Positions 44,750 through 54,809 of a stretch of DNA of 64,000 nt are shown piece after piece (the first letter of the stretch is position 1; the number at the start of each line of letters is the position of its first letter). The DNA comes from Entomortierella parvispora (taxonomy: Eukaryota; Mortierellomycota; Mortierellomycetes; Mortierellales; Mortierellaceae): positions 248,001 to 312,000 of the forward strand of contig OY752151.1 in NCBI GenBank assembly GCA_963573315.1. The letters are read 5' to 3'. The notes under the pieces are model-generated. The model had not been told where the DNA came from, did no database searches, and saw nothing but the letters and a program-made list of their open reading frames with translations. The position numbers and the translations under genes were made by a program.

Positions 44750-45401
44750 TGGGCGATGCGATCCCCAAATATTGAGCCCATCTTGTTCCCTTTGATCACA
44801 CAGCTACGATCATCGGATGGGAGGGTCATGAATGGGAAACCCAGTACAACGCTGCGCTAACTATGGACGATTTCTTGAATGCACACTACAGGAGCGGATC
44901 GATGAAGGACTGTCGCAAGGTACCACCATTTTCCTATCCTGAACCGTGTCAATCCGCACCAGATATTTTATTTGTTTTACGGATCGACAACAAGCTGTAT
45001 CCGGTTTTTGTCCAGGCGAGGCTTCTCTGCGGAATATTTCCAGAAGTTGAGCAAGCTCGCTTGACAGTTCATGAGACCAGGATCAAGGCCCACCTCCCAA
45101 ACATGGTGTGGTATTTCACAGGTGGGAAGTACTTGAGTTTGCTCTACATCTATCCTACGGTTCCAAGACCTTGCGAGACGAGTGGGATGATGACAGGCTT
45201 TGGGACAGGGAGGCCGAAATGGAATCTTGCCCTTCGAATGGGCCGCTGATGCAGTTTCTTATGATCATCGATGGCAGCGACATGCAGAAGATTTTGCCCG
45301 AAGGAATGCTCGATTTACTTGACAATGTACAGGGTATCAAAAGGATCGGCGATGAACTTGAGTCGTCCCGTAGAATGAGGAAACGCACGGCAGAAAATTA
45401 A
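44750..45401 (+). pseudogene. Right part of the LTR-split gene
   Basis: Coding resumes downstream of the LTR with IIGWEGHEWETQYNAALTMD, DDFLNAHYRSGSMKDCRK and APDILFVLRIDNKLYPVFVQ. Near 45,110 the sense shifts frame to HRWEVLEFALHLSYGSKTLR and ends with MLDLLDNVQGIKRIGDELES and a stop at 45,399-45,401. The frame change and the LTR both mark it as non-functional unless an unusual intron is used. The -IDNKLYPVFVQ- and MIIDGSDMQKILPE strands resemble the nuclease-like C-termini of CRN-associated proteins, but that is a weak impression. Confidence 0.5.
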
Positions 45402-45624
45402 AATAACATGCCTCTGTTGGGCTTCGTTTTTCAAGAAAAGTGTATAAGTTTACTGCTCAGTATCGCCAGTAGGCATATGCGTTCACAGACGTGATTTTCA
45501 ACCAAATCAAGAGGTGCCAACCGGTATTTGTCGTGACGCTGGTGTAGCAATTGTGGCATGGTCAAGGTCTCGTTGCGAGGAGTATTTCATCATATATCTT
45601 CTGTTTGTTATCAGTGGTCGAGTT

Positions 45625-47235
45625 TTATTGGGTCTGCACAAGATTGGGCAGGCCAGAGACGCCCTCCTTGGCAACAGGAAAGTTCCTCCAGTTCAACAGC
45701 AAGCCTTTCAATGACCGGATCTCGCTCTTCAAGGCTGATTCTGGGGTCGTTGGGTCAGCAAGACCTCCCTTCCCTGAAGCAGCCGCTCCGGCAGTATTGT
45801 ATCCATAGTACCTAGACGTAGGGTACGCGATCGAGTGTGTCAAAGCATAGGTTTCCTTGGTGATGTACTCGGCCAGATCCTGGGTCATGGCTCTCGTTGC
45901 CTTCAATTGTTCAAAATTCATCTTGCCGGCGTGGTTCTCCAATGTCTTTGAGAAAGCATCCAGCTGCTTGACTGTTGATTGGTACTGAACCTGGGCAGGG
46001 GTTACCGTCTCTCTGTTCACCTTTGCCACGGTCGTTTCGCTTTCTGCATCTTCGTCCTCGACAGTCGTCTTTGTATCCTTGATAGCAAGAGTGGATCCAG
46101 ACATGTCTTTTAGGCTCTTGGTCGGTGTGAAACGGTTGCTTCCGAGATGCATGCCCAAAAGGTAATCCTTGTATCCCTTCAATTTTTCCTTCAAAGCGTT
46201 CAAGAGTTCGGTTTGAGAACCAACAAGAGATTGACGGGCGCCGGTAATTCCGCGGATCATAGGGTATAACAGCTTCTATATCGACCGTAGAACGAAATGC
46301 GCCATGTTGTTAATAACTTTTTGCTTTTTGATTCAAGTTCTTGCCATTATCGCGGATACAAAAGGGTCATCAACCAACCTGAATAATGATCGAGGAAAAG
46401 ATCGTCAAGCCACCGGAGATCAACATGGCAATCACCAGCTTTCTTTTGAAAGCATTAGGATCAGCCACGACCTGCTGCTGCTGCTGTTGCTGTTGTTGCA
46501 TATACATAACGGGCTGTTGGGGATATCCTTGAACTGGTGCATAGTTGCGTGGGGGAACTGGTGGAGGTACAGGTCCAGCATTTGATCCGGGATTTGATAC
46601 TGTCGTCGTCGTCGCGGGCGTTGAAGTTGCTACCGCAGATCCAGCCGACTATTTACGAGATTAAAGAGAGTGCACTTTGTTAGAGATGAGCTCAAAATCC
46701 AGCACTGTTAGATCTTCACCTTGTCAGATCAGAAACATACAGTCGCAGCCGCAGGGCTACCAGCGATGCGAGCTCGGGCAAGTTCAATCTCTTTGGCAGT
46801 CAATCCTTTCTTTTCCAGAAACTGGGTCTTTTTGGCTTCGTCAGCAGATTGGACACTGGGCGAGGAGAGGAAAGAAACCGCCTGCTGCACCATATTTTCG
46901 CGTACTGGCGCATCGGGAGTGGCGGCGGCGGTGGTGGTAGTCGCTTGGACGGTCGTTGCTGCGGCGGGGGCGGCGGGGGTGGCAACAGGCGTTTGGCTAG
47001 TAGATGTGGCAGAGGGAGAGGTGGTTGGGGGTGCAACAGAGGTAGGAGAGGCGTTGGCCCTGGCGGTTTGAGAAAGTTGCTGTGCCTTGTCTCGTTGTTC
47101 CCGTTGGCGCTTCAGCAAGGCCTCCCTGCGGTCGTTTCGCTGCTCGGCTGTCAACGGGGTGGCTGTGGCGTTGTTGTCCTGGAGAAGCTGGTGGACAGCA
47201 TCGGGAGAAGAGGGGGTGTTGGAGTCGTCGCTCAT
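45625..47235 (-). CDS. PEX14: Peroxisomal docking protein Pex14
   Basis: Peroxisomal membrane peroxin that docks the PTS1 receptor Pex5 and forms the import pore. Three in-phase exons, 47235-46741, 46648-46379 and 46272-45625, give 470 residues. The Pex14 N-terminal domain (binds WxxxF/Y motifs of Pex5) lies at about 112-157: REN-VQQAVSFLSSPSVQSA, then FLEKKGLTAKEIELARARI. It is preceded by an unusual extension of about 110 residues, rich in Ala/Pro/Thr with a basic helix (RREALLKRQREQRDKAQQLS). A short polyglutamine run precedes the membrane segment (KLVIAMLISGGLTIFSSIII, about 234-256). The rest is a helical, coiled-coil-prone C-terminus. It is divergent from RPAP2 with a 592-bp shared region. 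Identification rests mainly on the N-terminal domain. Confidence 0.87.
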
Positions 47236-47827
47236 GGGAAAGAGAGGGATGAGAGGAGAATGAGAAGAGTGAGAAGGAAGAAGGCAAGCTGATGGGAAGA
47301 AAGGGAGCCAAGGGGCAAAGCGAAAGAGCGGCTAAAGTGACCGACCGAGAGAGAGAAAGTGTGAACAGAGAACAAACGAACGAACGAGCAGGCCGCGGAT
47401 CGGAGGGTGTGGGTCGAGTGTGCAGTGTGTGCAGTGTGTGCAGTGTGCAGTTGTGCGGGGAACAAGCGGAAAAAAGAAATTGTCATGTGACAACGGCCGA
47501 TTTCGATTTCGATTTCGACTCGAGTCACGTGCTCTTTTTTTTCTTTTTTTTTCCTTTCTTTCTTGCACTGGGCTGGCTTGCTGGCTGGTGTTGAACGCGA
47601 ACAGCCGCGCATTTGCTTTGCTGTTGCATGCATCATTAAACATCGCTGACGGACTGACCGACGGACCGACTGACTCCTCCTTTCCTTTTCTCCTCCTTCT
47701 TATAACAACGCGCGTGTCTTCTCCATTCTATCCTCTCTCTCTTTTACTCTACACATCCACCCTTGTCAATTCCACCCACCCTCATTGTCCGATCCCTGCT
47801 CAAGCCCAAACTGCTCAAGGAATCGAC
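47236..47827. promoter_or_regulatory. Divergent PEX14/RPAP2 promoter
   Basis: Two E-boxes, TCATGTGA (47,483-47,490) and TCACGTGC (47,525-47,532), and a TGCATGCA octamer (about 47,625) lie between divergent starts. A GTGTGCAGT triple repeat (47,417-47,450) and ATTTCGATTTCGATTTCG (47,501-47,518) are also present. The RPAP2 side carries a CT-rich leader typical of fungal genes. Confidence 0.55.
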
Positions 47828-49237
47828 ATGTCAAGGAAAACAGCAACAATGAAGGACGACATTGTCGTCGACCAATCCCCACTAGTGCAGCAGTACCTTC
47901 CTCCAAGACCGGATACCGCCTCCACCTCCACTGCAGCTATGGACGGAACTGAGGATGAACCAGAGACTACGTCGGCCAAGCTAAACCGAAAGCAGATCCT
48001 TCTCCAGCAGAATATCGAATTGCGCAAAAAGTTTGAAAGCATGGCGCTGCACTGGCAGGAGGTACTCTGTGACACTGTTAGCGAGCAAGTTCTGGGAGAA
48101 GCTGTAAGTTGCGCTACCATATATCATTGCATGTATCTAGTGGATGTTGTAATTTGCAAACTCTTGTTTACGTTGTTGCAATTCTATCGATTTTAGGCCA
48201 ACCGGATCAAAAGATCGCACTATCAGGAGATCATTGAGGAAAGAAACATTGGAAGACTTTGTGGATACCCACTCTGCCCAAACCCTCCGCGTGTAAGTGA
48301 ACTTGCCTTCCTTCCAACTCGCTTGGCTCAGTGCGTGTTTACTCGGATTTTAATGAAGCGTTTCCCCCTCTCTTTCATTTTCAAATCAGGACATCAAAGG
48401 CAAATTCAGAATCTCGCTGCAAGAAAGAAAGGTCTTTGACATTTCCGTGCTGAAGCAGTTCTGCTCCTCGACCTGCCTGGCCGCTTCTCGGTGGTTGGAG
48501 GCGCAAATGTCGGAAGAACCCCTGTACCTGCTAAATTCCGATCCTGATTATCTTAAAGAGACTCGGGTCTCCATAGTACCCTTGAACATGGAATTAGCGT
48601 AAGTTGCACTGCAGTGATCAGAGAGGTCTTTGTGATTTGGGTTTCACGATACTAAAAGTGCTTTAATGACGACCACAATAGTGAGTTTCAAGCAATGAGG
48701 GCGAACAGCAGCATGGAAACGACCACTACACCATCTAGACCAGCAGATGCTTTCAGTTTGCCAACACCCGATCACAAAGATAACTCACCTCAACGCCAAA
48801 GCTCTCAACACAGACAGGTTGTCTCACAATCAGCTTCAGCGACAACCGCATCGGGATCTCTTAGTGATGCGTATGTTCAGTCGATCCTAGCTTCTGTTCC
48901 TGAAACGCCTTCATTCATCAAAATTGTCGAGAAAGACACGTTAGGCGAGGCAGACACGGTTGACATGGACCAAGATATGGACCAGGATAGCCAGGAGGAT
49001 ATGAGCGGGGCTGAAGATGAACAAGAACAGCAGTACGACATTATTGAAGGGTTCAAGGTCCCAGTCCCATCAACTACACAGACACAGCTACGACCACCAG
49101 GCGTCAGCAAACGTTCGCAAGAAACACGAGCCATTACAGACAAGATGGCCAACGTGACTTTGTCTGAACCACAGGGTTCTACTGACACCAATACGCTAGC
49201 ACGGTCGCTGAGCTCCATGTCCATGGATTCACAATAA
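47828..49237 (+). CDS. RTR1: RPAP2/Rtr1-type RNA polymerase II CTD phosphatase
   Basis: Atypical zinc-binding protein that removes Ser5 phosphate from the Pol II C-terminal domain and helps carry Pol II to the nucleus. Four exons, 47828-48103, 48197-48292, 48390-48598 and 48682-49237, join in phase (378 residues). The RPAP2/Rtr1 zinc site is complete: Cys114 and Cys119 (RLCGYPLCPNP), then Cys149 and Cys153 (QFCSSTCLAASRW). Upstream helices (EERNIGRL) and the basic KRSHYQEII segment fit the family. The C-terminal 190 residues are low-complexity and acidic (DTVDMDQDMDQDSQEDMSGA). The ATG at 47828 is the first in frame after an in-frame leader. Confidence 0.93.
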
Positions 49238-49839
49238 CAATAAACCCTGTGTATATTAAAGCATCTACTCAGGCGCTGTCTTGAAGCATTTGGGGGGTGA
49301 AAACTGTTGCTCGTTGCCCTTCATCTTCGTTGCCCTGCCTCCCTTCTCTATTTTGTTCACTAACGATATCCACAACAATGAAAAAAGTCCGTCGGCAATA
49401 AAGTAGGAAACAGAGTTTATAGCCACCGGCCGGATACATCCCAGATTTCTAACAAATGCTTCTCATGCACCGCGTAGTCCCCTCAATTCAGTTGCTGTCC
49501 TTCAGTCGTAAAGCAGCTTTCTCTCAGGCGGCGCTTATCATTGAGAGACTAGCAAGACTGTGACCCTGATACTCTCGTATTGACCTTCCTATTACATATC
49601 CTCCACACTTCATGAATCATTAGCGCCTCTGTCATGACAAACTCCACCCCTGCGCGCCTTGGTACCTCAAGTTCCAGGTCAACGCTGGAAAGCACTAGCA
49701 TACAAGCCTCATATAATGAGGGTGTCGGACCTTTTCGATCTTTTCTTAAAAATACTCTTCGCTCCCCGCCTCTGGTCAAGTCGGCAACTGCACCGACCTC
49801 TTCGAGACAAAAAATGGAAATATCAATATGGTGGTCCGC
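49238..49839. other. 3' flank of RPAP2, no gene seen
   Basis: No recognisable coding sequence apart from short frames at 49,634-49,846 that probably belong to the relic beginning beside them. Confidence 0.3.
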
Positions 49840-50750
49840 GGTCTGAGCATTGCACCAGTCAGTAGTGCAGTTCCTGATGCCAGCTTAAATTTGGCCGGAA
49901 TCCAATCCATCGTCAAACCACCAGCACAGTGCTACGCGATGCCTACTCTTCTTTCAATCATCTTATCTTTTCACGGAATGATATCACCAGAGAGCGGAAA
50001 GAGATCCCCCTTCCAAGGGCCGGTGGTCAATTCATGGATACATCCCAGCAGCTTGTACGCTGTATTCAACCCCTATCCAGAGCTAACAAAGGACCGATAC
50101 TCCCAAGTGAGAACTCATTGACTGCTGCCCAAGGCGAATGGGTGCAGAAAAATGAACGACAGTCCACCTGAAAAGCTATTCCTTGAACGGCTACTGAACC
50201 AAATCGTCAGCCATTTCGTTCATCTGCTCACTAAGAATACCGAGGTCGTCTACAAAGCCATCCTCCTTGGTGCTGTCTTGGTCAAGACGACCTTCCGAAT
50301 ACTTCTGCGCTGCCTCATGGATGAAATCGACAAGAATGCATTCTGAATACTGTGGTGCTCCAGGGGTTGGTTCAGTTGGTGCAAGATGCACTATCAGCAT
50401 ACCTCGAGTCAAACGACATGATCCAAATCCTCCGAGCCATCACATAGCGGCTGCAGGATCCTGGACAGCTATCAGAGCAGAACTCGGGCCATTAGGTTCA
50501 AGCAGCTACCAAACTTCTGGACGTCATGGTTGACAACAAGGTCAAGGATCTTGACCGCCAAGTGGATCATGAGCCACTATAGAAGGCACTCGCAAGTCTG
50601 AACAGCAGCAAGGACCACTTCCTTTTGATCATCCCTTCTGCATATCCCTCCTTGCTTAGAGTCTAAGGCATCCTTTCGCAACCGCTTATAGTTTATGCAA
50701 CTGAATTGTTCTTGCTATTGAATCCTTTTGTGACCAGGGTTTTTTTGGAA
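49840..50750 (+). pseudogene. Decayed orphan coding region
   Basis: A plus-strand run at 49,929-50,171 reads YSSFNHLIFSRNDITRERKE, GGQFMDTSQQLVRCIQPLSR and NSLTAAQGEWVQKNE. After stops and shifts it resumes as LVQDALSAYLESNDMIQILR and LLDVMVDNKVKDLDRQVDHE, ending near 50,670. Codon-like helical text with several stops suggests a dead lineage-specific gene. A minus-strand frame at 50,191-50,412 also looks helical, so the coding strand is not beyond doubt. Confidence 0.35.
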
Positions 50751-51439
50751 TGGAACGAAACGCACGGTCGTTCATTGAATTGAGCACAACCAATTTTCAA
50801 AAATGTATGCGGCAAAAGGTTGCCGTGGACTCTAATCCTTTTGGGATTCAACTGAGCCACAATGCTTCTCGCTTTCCATGCAAGGGATGATTTTCAAGGC
50901 TCTGCTCGAATACTCATTTTGATTTTTTGTGCCTTTTCCTGCACCCCTGACTCTTCCTGATTTTTATCATTCCCCATTCCACTCATCCAACTTTCTCTCC
51001 TTTTGAGCTCTTTTCGCCCTACTGTTCCATCTAAAAAATGCTGTTCCTGAATACTCCAAAGGCAGACCCCCTATTCATCAGAAGCTAGCAAGTCTTACTG
51101 GTTACTTTTTTGCAGGAAGGAACTATATGTTAAGCAGGGTGACCAGGTAGTGAGAATGGGTTTGCATCATATATAAAAGGAGTCGCATTTTCTGGCTCTG
51201 GTACCAAAACTCAATTCAACCAACTCTTCTTCAAGGCCCCACTACACACTAGCACATCGCCAACAAGAACAGCAGCGAGACCTTATCAGAACCGTCGCAC
51301 GAACCCTCACGCACCCTGACTGTATGTATGATGCTTCTTCTCATAAAGTGTCAGAATATGAAGGCAAAAGTTGTTCTCATTCGGTATTGTAATAACACGA
51401 TCACTTTACGCACATATGGTGAAATCATAGTATTCCATC
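50751..51439 (+). promoter_or_regulatory. Promoter and 5' UTR intron of crystallin-like gene
   Basis: TATA box CATATATAAAAGG at about 51,168-51,180, then a leader and a canonical intron from GTATGT at 51,322 to ATAG at 51,430, ending nine bases before the ATG. This mirrors the layout at 4,590-4,932. Confidence 0.55.
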
Positions 51440-51748
51440 ATGAGATATATTTTGGCCTTCTCAGCACTCCTCATGGTGGTTGCAGCCTCACCCGCAAAGC
51501 TTGTAACTTTTTACAGCGAAAGAGATTATGAGGGCTTGACGTACTCTTTGCTAAGCAAGGGTGTAGACCGTTGCGTGGATTTTACGAGGGCTCCTTTAGA
51601 CGTCGGATCTGTCCGAGTTTTCAATGGTGCTGGCGTTATATTGTACAAAGAACCGGGGTGTACTGGATCCCCACTTATAACTGTAGAGGAGGACACACCC
51701 GACACGAACCATTTAGAAGTACTTTCGGTTTCTGTGACAGAGCGTTAA
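51440..51748 (+). CDS. Secreted beta/gamma-crystallin-like small protein
   Basis: 102 residues. The signal peptide is MRYILAFSALLMVVAASPA. The mature part opens with KLVTFYSERDYEGLTYSL, matching the F-Y-x-x-x-x-Y-x-G start of a crystallin Greek-key motif. It continues with SVRVFNGAGVILYKEPGCTG and ends VLSVSVTE, consistent with one compact beta domain. Two cysteines (RCVDF and GCTG) could pair. Proteins of this shape are common among fungal secretomes and as protease-inhibitor-like folds. The gene has its own TATA box and 5' UTR intron. The fold call is moderate, and the biological role is unknown. Confidence 0.7.
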   Translation: MRYILAFSALLMVVAASPAKLVTFYSERDYEGLTYSLLSKGVDRCVDFTRAPLDVGSVRVFNGAGVILYKEPGCTGSPLITVEEDTPDTNHLEVLSVSVTER

Positions 51749-53875
51749 CACTTGAATAATTGTTCAAGGAAGCACCCCTCGTCTCATCCTCCCGTTTTCC
51801 TAGTCAGCAGAATAAATCTCCAGTTGAGGCGGATACCTTGATATTACTATGCTACATCGTAATCCTCAAAGGTTGAGAAACTATATGATTGTTCCAGATT
51901 GTTGGCGCGAGCACCTTCCTTCAAATTTGAAACTGGATCATTTCAATTCAATTCGAGTGCTTATGAATCACATCTTCCCTTCTCGTGCATGTAATCCTTT
52001 GTTCTCCTCCTCAGCCAGGAGATACGCCTTAACCACTTGGACAAGCTGACTGAATCCATACCCTTTCTGTCCCGTCGTTACTTCCTTCATACCGCTGCCG
52101 TGACACTCGACACTTCCTGATTCTTTTTTTTTTTTTTTTTTTTTTTTTGCGACATTTTATTTGCCATGCCGAGCTAAAGAAGTGGAGTATAAACTGAACT
52201 ATCTACGACCTGATCCAGCCGCGTGGTCTAGCAATCCCCGCCTAGCAAATACCACGGCTCGTCGCCTTGTAATGATGAAGAGTAAAATGTTACAAAAAAT
52301 GAATCTTCCCCATTTTTTCCAGTGTCTTTTAATTGAACTTGATCGCGGGTACAAGCCAATAGTCGACAGCCCGTTGAGAGGGAGTCATCCTGAACACCGG
52401 CGCAGAGGCCTCGGTGGTGGTTGGCGGAGAGCGTGCTACAAGGGCGGCTCTCAGGGGGCGGCATCACCCCAGAGGCTTGCCAGGTTGGATTTGTCGTTTA
52501 CTGAGACCATTGGCTCTGCTGTAGCAGACGCTGAACAGCGGTGTGTATCTCACAGTAGCCATTGACCGAACACAAATACTACATTTTCTCAGTGGGAACA
52601 CGAATTTCCAGACCAAACAATTGCATTTGCAGTACATCCACAAAGATCAGGTTTACCGTTGCCGGTGTGCTTTACCTGCAGAAAACTGATCTATCTGCCA
52701 TTGTGCATGAGCGCAGCATCAGGTATGTATCCATGTCCGCGCCTTTTTTTTTTTTTTTTTTGATCCATGAGCCTCACCATTGGCCCAGTCAATCGAGAGC
52801 TTTCTGAATCGCGCCGGAAACTGATATGCAAATAGGGCATCGATTGTTCGGTGGCGTGTACTCCAGGCCATTTTCAAATAGTTCAAAGCCCAGAGGAAGT
52901 TTCAGGGTCCTACAAATGCGGCATATGTTAGTCTCTTGCAGCTATATCATCGTCCGACAGGTCTTAAAAATGAGCGATGCAATCGCGACATCCGATTGCG
53001 TAGACCTTGTTTTCTGGGCCACAAGTTTTTTTTTTTTTGCCAGTAGACCTTGTCGCAAAAGATCGGAATGCACTCTGGCCAGATTGCGCACGACTGTGGC
53101 GATGTGCTTCCCCAACAATCTGTGATCATCTTCACTGAGCAACGGAAATGACTTTCGAAGGTGTCGAGCGAGTCGTCCAAGCCCTATCGCGACGGGGAAC
53201 TGACCAACGACAATGTCGCCAATGATGTTGGTGGTGTTTCTATTCCGCGGCTTCACTTCCGTCTCTTTCTCAGCGTTCTCCTGCCCCCTCATCTCTTCGT
53301 CTCGGGCCCTACTCTTGAGGCGTAGCTTGGGTGCCCAGGACACCCTCATCGTCCGGGAAACTGTCCTCTTCGTCGACCTCTCCACTATCTACTTGGACCT
53401 GGGCATTGGGCAGATCGACCAATGGTCATGTTGTTACTCGAGTTAGTGCACACAAAAGAGATGCCTCGGGAAGGTATTCATGGCCAGAGGCGTATCGGCT
53501 ATAACTGTTTTCTCCCTGTGAAGATATAAAGATGCGGGAGGGGATAAAAAGAGAAGAAAGAGTGTCAGACTCAGTCAGCATATTTCAGTATATGTATTTG
53601 AGCAGTAGAGTCCTTGAACGTACTTTGGACGGCGCTTCTTTCTCAACTTTACCACAGCATCAAAATTATCGCTTGTGGCTGCTGGACCTGATATGTTGAC
53701 AGTTCGACGGTCGAGCGAGCCTCGGGCTCTGGTGCACAAACTGTCAGCACGCTAACAATGACGTTCGTTGCCGCATCGAGCTGTGGAGCAATCAAAGGTG
53801 CCGATGATGCACTCGACACGCTCATGACCGGATCTTCGTTTTACTGAAGATTGCGCGACAGACAATACCCATGGC
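51749..53875. other. Repeat-rich region with decayed frames
   Basis: Contains T runs at 52,124-52,148, 52,744-52,761 and about 53,027-53,038. Minus-strand fragments such as RMTPSQRAVDYWLVPAIKFN (near 52,340-52,400) and the frame at 52,942-53,385 (HIATVVRNLARVHSDLLRQG) look like broken coding sequence, possibly transposon-derived, but no family is certain. No intact gene is supported. Confidence 0.3.
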
Positions 53876-54403
53876 TCAGGAGTCAACGTTGTGGCACTTG
53901 AGCAAATACGGAGACACGGCGCGTCGGAGATGCCTCTTGAACTCTGAAGGCCGATTGTTTGATAGATTTGCTTTAGACTCTATCTGTAACAGCCGTCGTT
54001 CTGTTGATGCAAGCAAGTCGGATATTTTGACAGATGCTGCTTGGCTTGCTTTGAGTCGACGCTCATGAACAAAGGCTTTTTGAGCTGTATGTTTGCCGTC
54101 GCTATGGATGAAGTCGAAGGCCTTATTGTAGTACTTGTCAAACAGCTTATATATGGCCTTGGCAAGAACGAGCCATATTTCACCGCGTGCTATATCGAGT
54201 TCGTGGCATGGATTTGCAGAGGCTGTGGTGCTGGCGAGAGCGAGGCTGATGAGGAAGAGGTAGGTCCAAAATAGGACTGGGTTGAAGAGACAAGTCGCTG
54301 CTGTCGGGTTCACGGAAAGTCGTTGTTTTGGTGTCGAAGCTGGATCGGGGTGGTTGAACACAGAACACGTTTCGCGAAACGTTTTCCGCACATCCCGGGC
54401 CAT
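53876..54403 (-). CDS. Orphan single-pass membrane or secreted protein
   Basis: 175 residues from ATG 54403 (MARDVRKTFRETC). A hydrophobic segment at about 48-68 (LFWTYLFLISLALASTTASA) could act as an internal signal or anchor. The remainder is helical and charged, with one Cys (NPCHELD) and a basic C-terminus (PSEFKRHLRRAVSPYLL). The frame is also open upstream to 54,685, but that part is arginine/glutamate simple sequence antisense to a CT-rich leader, so the later start is preferred. No domain is recognised. It is divergent from the ankyrin gene. Confidence 0.4.
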   Translation of the reverse strand: MARDVRKTFRETCSVFNHPDPASTPKQRLSVNPTAATCLFNPVLFWTYLFLISLALASTTASANPCHELDIARGEIWLVLAKAIYKLFDKYYNKAFDFIHSDGKHTAQKAFVHERRLKASQAASVKISDLLASTERRLLQIESKANLSNNRPSEFKRHLRRAVSPYLLKCHNVDS

Positions 54404-54809
54404 AATTACGTCACCGAAGATATCACGTGCCGGCACTGCGCTGGAGCGTGAATGAGATGGATGCATGCAGATGACCCTGTTGAGTGCAGTGCATGCACTG
54501 TTGGTCACTCTGCTCCTTCCGCTCTCCCATTCTGTGCACTTTCTCTTTCCCTTCCTCCTCCCTTCCTCCTCCCTTCTTCCTTTCCATATCTCATTCCCCT
54601 CCTCTTGTTCTTGCTTCTCTCTCTCTCTCTCTCCTCCGCCTCTTTCTCTTCTGGCGAGTAAGTCCAGTGACAACCGTTTGTGCATCCGTGTGTCCCCATG
54701 GACGCTGTTGCTGACTCCTTTTTTGCATCTGCATCCCCCCCTTTACCATTGCAGACACACACCACACCACTCCAACATTCAAACACCCCCTCCCTCCCTC
54801 CCATAGCGG
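54404..54809 (+). promoter_or_regulatory. Ankyrin-gene upstream region
   Basis: E-box TCACGTGC at 54,423-54,430, TGCATGCA octamers near 54,462 and 54,492, then a long CT-rich tract (54,540-54,800) typical of the leader of an expressed fungal gene. Confidence 0.5.

Noticed and set aside
46849..47292. 147-codon glycine-rich plus-strand frame
   Set aside because: Antisense of the alanine/proline/threonine-rich part of PEX14; composition is a shadow of that coding strand.
53606..53625. GCAGTAGAGTCCTTGAACG, similar to the MITE end
   Set aside because: Only about ten bases match and no partner terminal repeat is near.
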